DNA of 27,600 nucleotides, from NCBI GenBank assembly GCA_051859825.1, contig JBHYFA010000038.1, positions 1-27,600 of the forward strand. Direction: 5' to 3'. The translations under genes and the position numbers were made by a program. Below the pieces are notes generated by a model. That model was not told where the DNA came from. It searched no databases and worked only from the letters and a program-made list of their open reading frames with translations. Of this stretch, positions 1-7,264 are shown piece by piece (position 1 is the first letter of the stretch; the number at the start of each line of letters is the position of its first letter). This DNA is from CSBr16-58 sp051859825 (lineage in GTDB: Bacteria > Bacteroidota > Bacteroidia > Flavobacteriales > Schleiferiaceae).

Positions 1-773
1 GGACGGCAATCCCATAAGGCTTTGGTGTATGCCTGTTGAGGATTCAAGGAAATTTGTTCGGCACTACCACTCTCTATCACTTCCCCTTTTTGCATTACCG
101 CAATTTTTCCGCACCTTTCGGATACCATGCGCAAATCATGACTGATGAGTAGGAGGGAGGTCTGAAAGCGTTCACACAAATCTATCATTACATCGAGAAC
201 CTTGTCGCGCACCTCTACGTCTAATGCCGTTGTAGGTTCGTCGGCAATCAGTAAATGAGGATTATTGCACATGGCCATAGCAATCATCAAGCGTTGCCGT
301 TGGCCACCTGAAAGCTCGTGAGGATAAGCTCGGAAAATCCGGTCTGTTTCGTACAGACCAACATCAACCAGCCACTGAAGGGCCGTTTTTTTTCGCTCAG
401 ATTCCGAACGCATTCCACCCATCTCCAGGTTTTCCATTAGCTGTTCTCCACAGGCAATAACTGGATTGAGAGCCGACATAGGTTCTTGGAAAACAAAACC
501 AATGTGTTTCCTGCGAAAGTGTAATATGTCTTTTTCCTCGGCCTGAGGAAGTTCTAGGGATTCGTCTTTTACTCGTAGCGAGATTGCTCCTTGCGTTATG
601 GAAAGTCCTTTCGGTAATAGTCCCGCAATACTCAGTGCAGTTAGACTCTTCCCCGATCCCGATTCGCCTACCAATCCTAGGCGTTCTCCGGGAGCGATTT
701 GTAAATGGATATTTTTTACGATGTCCGAATGCTGTCCAATACTGAGGTTATCTATGACTAAACCCTCATTCAT
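1..773 (-). CDS. ABC transporter ATP-binding protein, oligopeptide/nickel type (N-terminal part, runs off the window)
   Basis: ATP-hydrolysing subunit of an importer of the Opp/Dpp/Nik class, acting on the cytoplasmic face of the inner membrane. The 257 visible residues hold a complete nucleotide-binding domain: Walker A GESGSGKS (36-43), Q-loop VFQEPMSALNP (Gln96), signature LSGGQRQR (154-161), Walker B LLIADEP (174-180), and H-loop His211. The stretch NPQQAYTKALW near residue 245 matches the end of the first domain in DppD/DppF proteins. The reading frame is still open at base 1. It could therefore be a single-domain subunit or the first half of a fused two-domain ATPase of about 550 residues; this cannot be decided here. 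The ATG at 773-771 overlaps the end of the exonuclease gene by 8 bases, which suggests translational coupling. No permease or binding protein is visible, so the substrate is unknown. Confidence 0.88.
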   Translation of the reverse strand, partial: MNEGLVIDNLSIGQHSDIVKNIHLQIAPGERLGLVGESGSGKSLTALSIAGLLPKGLSITQGAISLRVKDESLELPQAEEKDILHFRRKHIGFVFQEPMSALNPVIACGEQLMENLEMGGMRSESERKKTALQWLVDVGLYETDRIFRAYPHELSGGQRQRLMIAMAMCNNPHLLIADEPTTALDVEVRDKVLDVMIDLCERFQTSLLLISHDLRMVSERCGKIAVMQKGEVIESGSAEQISLNPQQAYTKALWDCR

Positions 774-1497
774 TCCGGCTTACATTTTCATCGGGAATTG
801 GGGTTTGATCGCCCGCCATTTTCAAGTAAATTCTGGCTGTGGTCACCACATCTTTTTCGCAGTAGGTAACAATTCTGGGCAAATCTTTATCTTTCCAATA
901 CACCCCGGCTACCTCGCTACCGTCAATATCATCTTTTGGAGTGGGAACCTTAAATAAGGCCGCCAATAGTCGCAAGGAAGTGTAATTTTTATAGTCGCCA
1001 AATTTCCACAAATCGAGGGTGTCGATATGCTGAATGTCCCAAGGTTTCTTTCCTTGAATCTGTAAAATGGGTGGCAACATCAAACCATGAATGAGCATTC
1101 TACGGCAGATATAGGGAAAGTCAAATTCCTTTCCGTTATGTCCACAAAGCCTTTTCGATCTACCGCTAAAGTGCTTGGTGAGCATATCACCAAACTTATG
1201 AAGCAGTTCTTTTTCGTCATCGCCATAGAAGGAGTTAAGTCGGAAATGCCAATTCTCGTCTTTCTTATGTAAAATGCCCACCGATATACAGATAATTTTT
1301 CCGTATTCAGCATAAATACCCGCTTTGGAGAAATAACTATCGGCAATGCTTTGGTCTTCCTCACGGAATTTTGCCGATTTCTTTTCCCATAGCCACTGCA
1401 TTTCTTCGGTTAATTCTTCGAAGTTTTCGTTTCCGGGAACGGTTTCTATATCGAGAAATAGGATGTCTTGGGGGTTGATTTCACTTAGCATAGACAT
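766..1497 (-). CDS. 3'-5' exonuclease, PolB exonuclease-like (DEDDy superfamily)
   Basis: Predicted 3'-5' DNA exonuclease related to the proofreading domain of family-B polymerases, but free-standing (243 residues, no polymerase domain). The DEDDy motifs are visible: Exo I FLDIETV with Asp16 and Glu18, Exo II CGHNGKEFDFPYI with Asp126, and Exo III TYCEKDV with Tyr212 and Asp216. All metal ligands are therefore present and activity is expected. The start at 1497 lies 4 bases after the acyltransferase stop; a second in-frame ATG two codons on would change little. It shares its gene run with a DnaE polymerase that has no exonuclease domain of its own. A role in proofreading or repair is inference only. 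The family call is firm; the substrate is not known. Confidence 0.88.
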   Translation of the reverse strand: MSMLSEINPQDILFLDIETVPGNENFEELTEEMQWLWEKKSAKFREEDQSIADSYFSKAGIYAEYGKIICISVGILHKKDENWHFRLNSFYGDDEKELLHKFGDMLTKHFSGRSKRLCGHNGKEFDFPYICRRMLIHGLMLPPILQIQGKKPWDIQHIDTLDLWKFGDYKNYTSLRLLAALFKVPTPKDDIDGSEVAGVYWKDKDLPRIVTYCEKDVVTTARIYLKMAGDQTPIPDENVSRNE

Positions 1498-1501
1498 AAA
1501 A

Positions 1502-2062
1502 TTAGTAGATGTTTGGGTTATACTGATTTGGATATTTTGGAGTTATGGGCAAGTACGAATCTTGGATAAACTGCATGTCTTTTTCAAAATCACCACTGAG
1601 GTCAAATACGCTGAGTACGCCGGTTTCTTTTTTTCCGTAGTCCATAAAACCAAGGGCAACAGGAACATTAGCACCTTTTGCAATGTGGTAAAATCCTTTA
1701 CGCCATTTATCCACACGCTTGCGGGTTCCCTCTGCCGGAACAAGCACGACAAGTTTGTCGTGTTCTGCAAATTGCTTAATAGCAAATTCTACCAAGTTCC
1801 CTTTCCTGCTGCTGCGATCTACGCCAATGGCTCCGGTAGCTTTGAAAAACCATCCGAAGAAAGGGTTTTTAGTATAATTGTCTTTGATGAAGTAGCGCCA
1901 CTTGATTCCTAGTATCCAACAAGCTGCTTGGGCAATAGGAAAGTCCCAATTGGATGTGTGCGGGGCAGCCAGCATTACGCAGCGGGTATAATCGGCATTT
2001 TCTGGCGTGCGCACTTTCCATCCCATGACTCCTAAAAATAATTTTCCAAGCAGCTTTTTCAT
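1502..2062 (-). CDS. PlsC-like glycerophospholipid acyltransferase family protein
   Basis: Member of the 1-acyl-sn-glycerol-3-phosphate acyltransferase-like family, which transfers acyl chains onto lipid precursors at the membrane. At 186 residues it is shorter than classical PlsC (about 240). The catalytic HX4D box is HTSNWD (His35, Asp40), and the substrate-binding box is VPAEGTR (108-114). The N-terminus (MKKLLGKLFLGVMGW) is basic-hydrophobic and could be a membrane-associating helix. The start is 9 bases after the threonine dehydrogenase stop, and the stop is 4 bases before the exonuclease start, so it is probably co-transcribed with both. Whether it is a true lysophosphatidate acyltransferase or acts on another lipid (for example an ornithine or glycine lipid) cannot be read from the sequence. 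Confidence 0.85.
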   Translation of the reverse strand: MKKLLGKLFLGVMGWKVRTPENADYTRCVMLAAPHTSNWDFPIAQAACWILGIKWRYFIKDNYTKNPFFGWFFKATGAIGVDRSSRKGNLVEFAIKQFAEHDKLVVLVPAEGTRKRVDKWRKGFYHIAKGANVPVALGFMDYGKKETGVLSVFDLSGDFEKDMQFIQDSYLPITPKYPNQYNPNIY

Positions 2063-2071
2063 TCTTATAAA

Positions 2072-3019
2072 TTATAGACCCAACTTCCCTTTCAATCCTG
2101 CAAGCATCTCTTCTGTCATTTTCGCTACATCATACTTTGGCTGCCAAAACCAATCATACTGGGCAGCTTCATCATTGATGCTCGCTGGCCAAGAATCAGC
2201 AATGTCTTGACGAAAATCAGGAGCGTAGTCGATTTTGAATTCTGGAATGTGTTTTTTTATCTCCTTAGCTAATTCTTCCGGACAAAATGAATTCCCTGCC
2301 AAGTTGTACGACGTGCGAATGCGAATTTTCTCGGATGGTGCTTCCATGAGTTGAACCGTAGCGCGAATGGCATCAGCCATATACATCATGGGTAAATAGG
2401 TGTCGGCCTTGAGAAAACAGGTGTACGATCCTTTACGGAGGGCTTCGTAATAGATGTCCACCGCGTAATCGGTGGTTCCGCCTCCGGGTTCGCCCTTCCA
2501 GCTGATGAGTCCTGGATAGCGGATGCTTCGTACGTCCACGCCGTATTTTTCGTGATAGTATGCGCACCAAAGTTCACCTGCACTTTTGCTGATGCCGTAC
2601 ACGGTACTAGGTTCCATTACGGTTTTTTGTGGGGTATAATGTCGTGGTGTGGTTGGACCAAAAACCGCGATGGAGCTGGGCCAGAAGATTTTCTTTATTT
2701 TCCCGTTTTTTGCCAAATTGAGTACGTGGAACAGACTGTTCATATTTAAGTCCCATCCTTTTTCGGGGTGCTTTTCTGCCGTAGCCGAAAGCATGGCCAC
2801 GAGGTGATATACGGTGGTGATTTGGTATTTTTCTACCACGGCTTCTAGGTCTGCCGCATTGGTAGCGTCAAGTTCAACGGATGGTTGGTAGGGGATGGGG
2901 CGTAAGTCGGCGGCGATTACGTTTTCTGCGCCGTGTTTTTCCGCTAGGTATTCGGATAGTTCTGTGCCTATTTGCCCGCCGGCACCTAATATTAAAATTC
3001 GTTCTGTTGTGTTCGACAT
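2072..3019 (-). CDS. tdh: L-threonine 3-dehydrogenase, SDR (UDP-galactose epimerase-like) type
   Basis: Probable NAD-dependent oxidation of L-threonine to 2-amino-3-ketobutyrate in the cytoplasm. The 315 residues match the short-chain TDH type known from Cytophaga/Flavobacterium, not the zinc-dependent medium-chain E. coli Tdh. Visible signs: Rossmann motif GAGGQIG (12-18), SSIAVFGP (115-122) with the catalytic Ser region, the YxxxK pair in STVYGISK (Tyr141, Lys145), and RYPGLISWKGEPGGGTTDYA, a stretch characteristic of this TDH branch. The partner gene kbl (2-amino-3-ketobutyrate CoA ligase) is not in the window. It lies 65 bases downstream of dnaE and 9 bases upstream of the acyltransferase gene. 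A generic NAD-dependent epimerase is the alternative, but the SSIAVFGPTTP and PGGGTTDYA blocks favour TDH. Confidence 0.85.
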   Translation of the reverse strand: MSNTTERILILGAGGQIGTELSEYLAEKHGAENVIAADLRPIPYQPSVELDATNAADLEAVVEKYQITTVYHLVAMLSATAEKHPEKGWDLNMNSLFHVLNLAKNGKIKKIFWPSSIAVFGPTTPRHYTPQKTVMEPSTVYGISKSAGELWCAYYHEKYGVDVRSIRYPGLISWKGEPGGGTTDYAVDIYYEALRKGSYTCFLKADTYLPMMYMADAIRATVQLMEAPSEKIRIRTSYNLAGNSFCPEELAKEIKKHIPEFKIDYAPDFRQDIADSWPASINDEAAQYDWFWQPKYDVAKMTEEMLAGLKGKLGL

Positions 3020-3084
3020 AAAAGTGTATCTTATTTAAGAGGCGAAAATACCACTCAGACGGAAATATTCGCTTGTGGGAAATG

Positions 3085-5988
3085 CTAATTTGTTTCTTGA
3101 AGTCGTTCCATTTTTTCAACATTAATACTATACGTACCGTAACTTTCGTCCACGATGCCCGTAATAGCATAGACGCCTCGGCCTCGGAAGGGATACTGAC
3201 TGGCAATTTTTGGGAAATGCGTGGTGTCGAGCCATTCGCCTTTGGTGTCGAAAAATGTCCCGAAGTACATGCGCTCGCCCTTCACCGTTCGGGTGGGCTT
3301 AATGCTTACCAAGTATCCGCATACGCACACTCTTTTGCCAAGGTGGTGCTTTAGTTCTTCCGCTTTTAGGTGCGGAGGCAGTGTACATATATGAAAGGGG
3401 TTGTCTAACGGAAAACCGTAACACTCGGTGTCGTCGCGGTAGTTTTCAAACGGGTTTACTTCCAGTTCGGGGAGTTGGTACTTCACTCGTTCGCTTTGGA
3501 AGAGATTGGGGGTTTCCATTTTCAGGGAGACTGGATTGCTGTAGAGTTGGTGTGTTTGCCAGTAGAGTTTTTGCTTGGACGCTTCGATTTCCCGTAGAGC
3601 TCCTGCACGGATGAGTAGCAGCATTTGTTCTCTGCCCGGTCGTACGCGATCAAATATGTCTTCCATGCTGTAAAATGGGCCTTCTTTTTCTCGAGCGCTC
3701 AGTATTCTGTTGATGGTTTGCGCTTCTAATCCGCTGATCCATTCCCAGCCAATCATCAGTCGGTTGTTGCTGAGCAGCACACAATCGCGTTGAGCTTCGT
3801 TGATGCTGGGGCGTTCGATTTTTGCCCCCATCTTTCGGGCTTCCCATAAATAGGTTTCGGTGCTGTAGAATCCTCCCCGATTATTGATTACCGCGGTGAT
3901 GAATTCCAATGGGTAGTGTGCGCGTAAAAATAGACTTTGGTAGCTTTCTACGGCGAAGCTGGCGGAATGCCCCTTAGCGAAGGAGTAGCCCGCGAAGCTT
4001 TCGATTTGTCGCCAGATGTCAAACGCCAAGGCATCGGGATGGCCGAGTTCGCGGCAGTTGTTAAAGTATTTCTCCCTCAACTGATCGAAGGCGGCCTTAG
4101 AACGATACTTTCCACTCATGGCCCTGCGGAGAATGTCTGCTTCGGCCAAACTGAGTCCGGCGAAATAGTGCGCTACTTTAATTACGTCTTCTTGATAGAC
4201 CATAATTCCGAAGGTTTCGGGCATGATTTTCATCAAAACGGGATGAGCATCTTTGCGGGCTTCGGGGTCGCGGTAGCGCCGGATGTATTCCTGCATCATA
4301 CCCGAGCGAGCTACCCCCGGACGAATAATGCTGCTGGCCGCCACCAGACTGATATAGTCCTTGCACTGCATTTTTCGCAGCAATTGACGCATGGCGGGTG
4401 ATTCCACGTAGAATGCCCCGATGGAGTCGCCATTTTGCAGAAGTTGCTGAATTTTCGGATCGGCTTTGAAGCGAGGTATATCGTGGATGTCAATCTCTTC
4501 TTGTCGGGTTTTGGCAATGATGTTTACGGCCTCCCGTATGTGTCCAAGCCCTCTCTGACTGAGGATGTCGAATTTGTAGAGACCCACGTTTTCCGCCGTG
4601 TACATGTCGAACTGCACGGTGGGGAATCCCTTTGGGGGGAGAAATGTAGGACTGAAATGGTAGATGCTCTTGTCGGGAATAAGTATTCCTCCGGCGTGTA
4701 TGCTGAGGTGGTTGGGTAGGCCTTCGATGTATTTGCTGTAGCGTAGCACTAGCTCGTGTAGGGCGTCTTTGGCTTGGCCACCCGAAGCTAGGAGGTCTAT
4801 TTCGGAGGCGGTAAGTCCAAAGACTTTTCCCATTTCCCGCACGTTAGCTCGGTACTGAAAAGTGTTGTATGTGGCCAGTAGTGCGGTGTGTTTGCTCCCG
4901 TGTTTTTCGAAGATGTAGGCAATAACTTCATCCCGATCGCGCCAGGAGAAGTCGAGGTCGAAGTCGGGAGGACTCTCGCGATGCAGGTTGATGAAGCGTT
5001 CGAAGTAGAGGTTGAGGTCTATGGGGTCAACATCGGTAATGCCCATGCAGTAGGCGGTAAGACTGTTGGCGCCACTGCCTCTTCCCACGTGAAAAAATCC
5101 TCGGTTGCGAGCGTATTGCACGATGTCGGCGGCAATCAGAAAGTAGCTTACGAAGCCCTTTTGGATGATGACGTCTATTTCTTTTTCCAGACGAGCGCTC
5201 AGTTCCGGGGTGATTTTTTGGTAACGCCGGAGCAGTCCTTTCTCGCTTTGGGCTTTGAGGTTTTCCACGTCATCGCGCAGACTTTGGCCAAACACGCTTT
5301 TGTTTTGTCCTACTAAAAAGGTGTAGTGAAAGCAGCAGCTGTCGAGGATTCTTTCGGTACGGTGGAGTAGGTGTGGTGCGTCGCGATATGCGTGGGTGAT
5401 TTCGGCGTAGCTGAGCAGGATGTCTTCCGGTGATGCTTGGTTTTCTATGGGGAGTGCGCTCAGTATGGTATTTGCATCAATGGCGCGAAGTAGGCGGTGG
5501 GTATTATAGTCGCGTTTATTGCGGAAGCGCATTCTTGGGGCAGCCATTAGCACTTCGGAGTGGTATTTCCATGGGGAGAAGTTTATTCGGTTTAAATCCG
5601 TTGGGCGCACCCCTATGTATTCATTTTCTTTAGGAGCAAAATAGTTGTCCTTATTAAAGGGGTAAATCACGATCACGCCTTCCATTTGCGGAGCCCTTTC
5701 CGGGAATGATTTTGCGCTGTGCAGATGTGTACTTACAAAATGGTTCATTGCGGCAAATCCGTTCCAGTTTTGGGCAACGAGTATGTAGCGTTGAGGAACA
5801 TCGATGGCGGGGATGACTTGCAGTCCGCTTTTTTGTGCTTCTTGCATGCTTGAAAAAACGGCTGATGTTGTTAATGTATCGGCTATGACCAGTCTGTTGT
5901 ATCCGTTATGGATTGCCCAGTTTAGCCAAGTTTTTTCGTCAATAACCCCATAGCGTAGGGAAAAGCAGGTTTGTGCAAACATATTCAA
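3085..5988 (-). CDS. dnaE: Short DnaE-type DNA polymerase III alpha subunit (family C, possibly error-prone)
   Basis: Family-C DNA polymerase of 967 residues, shorter than replicative DnaE (about 1160 in E. coli, longer in Bacteroidota). Domain order: PHP-like region (1-70 and later), palm/fingers with GRGSGANS (302-309), catalytic PDFDLDF (Asp342, Asp344) and YKFDIL (Asp474), the MVYQEDV block (596-602), FAKGHSASFA (670-679), a helix-hairpin-helix region around 743-800 and an OB fold at about 884-963. It ends after the OB fold, without the tau-binding C-terminal domain, as in DnaE2/ImuC-like polymerases. The PHP region has lost its usual HxH (QTCFS instead of HxHTxFS) and TDHG (ADTLT) metal ligands. 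No imuA or imuB is adjacent. Bacteroidota commonly carry a long replicative DnaE plus such a short one, so a damage-tolerance role is plausible inference. All polymerase aspartates are intact. Confidence 0.9.
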   Translation of the reverse strand: MNMFAQTCFSLRYGVIDEKTWLNWAIHNGYNRLVIADTLTTSAVFSSMQEAQKSGLQVIPAIDVPQRYILVAQNWNGFAAMNHFVSTHLHSAKSFPERAPQMEGVIVIYPFNKDNYFAPKENEYIGVRPTDLNRINFSPWKYHSEVLMAAPRMRFRNKRDYNTHRLLRAIDANTILSALPIENQASPEDILLSYAEITHAYRDAPHLLHRTERILDSCCFHYTFLVGQNKSVFGQSLRDDVENLKAQSEKGLLRRYQKITPELSARLEKEIDVIIQKGFVSYFLIAADIVQYARNRGFFHVGRGSGANSLTAYCMGITDVDPIDLNLYFERFINLHRESPPDFDLDFSWRDRDEVIAYIFEKHGSKHTALLATYNTFQYRANVREMGKVFGLTASEIDLLASGGQAKDALHELVLRYSKYIEGLPNHLSIHAGGILIPDKSIYHFSPTFLPPKGFPTVQFDMYTAENVGLYKFDILSQRGLGHIREAVNIIAKTRQEEIDIHDIPRFKADPKIQQLLQNGDSIGAFYVESPAMRQLLRKMQCKDYISLVAASSIIRPGVARSGMMQEYIRRYRDPEARKDAHPVLMKIMPETFGIMVYQEDVIKVAHYFAGLSLAEADILRRAMSGKYRSKAAFDQLREKYFNNCRELGHPDALAFDIWRQIESFAGYSFAKGHSASFAVESYQSLFLRAHYPLEFITAVINNRGGFYSTETYLWEARKMGAKIERPSINEAQRDCVLLSNNRLMIGWEWISGLEAQTINRILSAREKEGPFYSMEDIFDRVRPGREQMLLLIRAGALREIEASKQKLYWQTHQLYSNPVSLKMETPNLFQSERVKYQLPELEVNPFENYRDDTECYGFPLDNPFHICTLPPHLKAEELKHHLGKRVCVCGYLVSIKPTRTVKGERMYFGTFFDTKGEWLDTTHFPKIASQYPFRGRGVYAITGIVDESYGTYSINVEKMERLQETN

Positions 5989-6000
5989 ACGACATTTATT

Positions 6001-6018
6001 TTGTCAAAATTTCGACAA
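6001..6018. promoter_or_regulatory. 18-base near-palindrome, candidate operator at the dnaE transcription start
   Basis: The sequence TTGTCAAAATTTCGACAA reads the same on both strands except for one position pair (16 of 18 bases symmetric). On the minus strand it begins directly after the proposed -7 element of the dnaE promoter and ends 12 bases before the ATG. A bound dimeric repressor would cover the transcription start. The regulator is unknown; a LexA-like or S24-family regulator is an obvious candidate for a short DnaE, but this is inference. Confidence 0.45.
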
Positions 6019-6048
6019 CAATATAGTTATTTTGATTAAAAATGCAAG
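6019..6048 (-). promoter_or_regulatory. Candidate promoter for dnaE
   Basis: On the minus strand, CTTG (6048-6045) is followed after 19 bases by TATATTG (6025-6019). This resembles the Bacteroidota promoter TTTG-N19-TAnnTTTG, with one T missing in the -7 element. Spacing and position, 30 bases before the start codon, are right. It is weaker than the rpsL promoter. Confidence 0.4.
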
Positions 6049-6291
6049 TTGTGTTGAAAAAGATTTTTTGGGTCAGGGCTTTTTTGAATTATTCATACTG
6101 TAGTGTTGATAAAAATCGCAGCTAATTCAAAAAATGATAATAAAGGGCAGGTCGAATTCCGAAAATTTCTTTGATGATGGGTGCGATATTGAAAAAAGAG
6201 GGTTCTTATTTTTGTGAAAAAGCGCCCTAACCTCCAAGTTTTCCGCGCATTTCGAGAAATTGGCCACTTTTAAAAAAAAATTATGTCATTG

Positions 6292-6322
6292 TTTGCCAGT
6301 GTGAATAATTGACGTACATTTG
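6292..6322 (+). promoter_or_regulatory. Promoter of the rpsL-rplQ superoperon
   Basis: TTTG at 6292-6295 and TACATTTG at 6315-6322 are separated by exactly 19 bases, matching the flavobacterial TTTG-N17-23-TAnnTTTG consensus. Transcription should start around 6328-6331, giving a leader of about 53 nucleotides. The leader opens with a weak CCCT/AGGG hairpin (6327-6341). I see no other good promoter before rpsL. Confidence 0.7.
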
Positions 6323-6382
6323 CAGTCCCTTAAAAGTAGGGTAATTAAACAAAATATTGAGTAATAAATAGTTTCGAGTTAT

Positions 6383-6763
6383 ATGCCGACTATTCAACAA
6401 TTAGTGCGTAAGGGACGTACCCAGATTAAGAAAAAGAGCAAGTCTTTGGCTCTAGATGCGTCCCCGCAAAGAAGAGGAGTATGTACACGTGTGTATACCA
6501 CTACTCCCAAGAAGCCTAACTCTGCCATGCGCAAAGTGGCTCGTGTTCGATTGACTAACGGAAATGAGGTCAACGCCTATATCCCTGGAGAGGGACACAA
6601 CCTGCAGGAGCACTCTATTGTGTTGGTGCGTGGCGGTCGTGTGAAGGATTTGCCTGGTGTTCGTTATCACATTGTTCGCGGGGCTCTAGATACTGCGGGT
6701 GTTGATGGACGTAAGCAGCGTCGTTCTAAGTATGGTACAAAACGTCCTAAGGACAAAAAATAA
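6383..6763 (+). CDS. rpsL: 30S ribosomal protein S12 (uS12)
   Basis: First gene of the superoperon. S12 lies at the 30S decoding centre and helps control tRNA selection accuracy. The 126 residues include the family block TTTPKKPNSAMRKVARVRL, with lysine at position 43, and GGRVKDLPGVRYHIVRG, with Lys88 and Asp89. These positions carry the residues expected of a streptomycin-sensitive wild-type S12, and Asp89 is the one methylthiolated in many bacteria. The ATG is preceded by an A/T-rich leader with no Shine-Dalgarno. rpsG follows after 9 bases. Confidence 0.98.
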   Translation: MPTIQQLVRKGRTQIKKKSKSLALDASPQRRGVCTRVYTTTPKKPNSAMRKVARVRLTNGNEVNAYIPGEGHNLQEHSIVLVRGGRVKDLPGVRYHIVRGALDTAGVDGRKQRRSKYGTKRPKDKK

Positions 6764-6772
6764 TAAAGAGTC

Positions 6773-7243
6773 ATGAGAAAGACCAGAGCAAAAAAGCGTC
6801 CTATTCTTCCGGATCCTCGTTTTAACGATCCACTAGTTACTCGCTTCGTTAACATGATGATGTTACACGGAAAAAAAGATAAGAGTTTCGCTATTTTTTA
6901 CGAGGCTATTGATCGTGTTGCTGAGAAGACAGAAAACAGTAATGGATTAGAAGTATGGAAAGAGGCCTTGACCAACGTTATGCCTCACGTAGAAGTACGT
7001 AGCCGCCGTGTAGGTGGAGCTAACTTCCAAATTCCTGTTCAAATTCGTCCAGATAGAAAGATATCTCTTGCGATGAAATGGATGATTCTTTATTCACGTA
7101 AGCGTAACGAAAAGACAATGGCTCAGCGCTTGGCTAATGAAATCATTGCCGCTTCTAAAGAAGAAGGTGCAGCAGTGAAAAAACGTATGGACGTTCACAA
7201 AATGGCCGAGTCTAACAAAGCATTCTCTCACTTTAGATTCTAA
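6773..7243 (+). CDS. rpsG: 30S ribosomal protein S7 (uS7)
   Basis: Primary assembly protein that nucleates the 30S head by binding 16S rRNA near the E site. The length of 156 residues is normal. Recognisable segments are MRKTRAKKRPILPDPRF at the start, VRSRRVGGANFQIPVQIRP around 75-95 and a C-terminus ending AFSHFRF. In E. coli S7 is the translational repressor of the str operon; whether that control exists here cannot be seen. It lies between rpsL (9 bases) and fusA (21 bases). Confidence 0.98.
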   Translation: MRKTRAKKRPILPDPRFNDPLVTRFVNMMMLHGKKDKSFAIFYEAIDRVAEKTENSNGLEVWKEALTNVMPHVEVRSRRVGGANFQIPVQIRPDRKISLAMKWMILYSRKRNEKTMAQRLANEIIAASKEEGAAVKKRMDVHKMAESNKAFSHFRF

Positions 7244-7264
7244 AAAGAAAAGCACTTCTGAGCT

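Larger units (their letters stand above)
5989..6382. other. Divergent intergenic region between dnaE and rpsL
   Basis: A 394-base gene-free stretch separates two divergent operons. It contains the likely dnaE promoter and palindrome at its left end and the superoperon promoter at its right end, annotated separately. Between about 6061 and 6265 I see only A/T-rich sequence with no hairpin, repeat or convincing coding frame. The A-run at 6272-6280 just upstream of the rpsL promoter could act as an UP-like element; that is inference. Confidence 0.7.

Noticed and set aside
1346..1912. Plus-strand open frame of 188 codons opposite the exonuclease and acyltransferase genes
   Set aside because: It lies entirely antisense to two genes with clear catalytic motifs, spans their junction, and its translation shows no recognisable domain.
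3937..5316. Several long plus-strand open frames opposite dnaE (142 and 154 codons)
   Set aside because: They are shadows of the dnaE codon pattern; the minus-strand product is fully supported by domain motifs.
6134..6217. Short plus-strand frame of 27 codons in the dnaE-rpsL gap
   Set aside because: No conserved motif and no promoter match of its own; length is expected by chance.
6292..6381. Possible riboswitch or long ribosomal-protein leader before rpsL
   Set aside because: The predicted leader is only about 53 nucleotides with a single weak 4-base-pair hairpin; nothing supports a structured regulator there.
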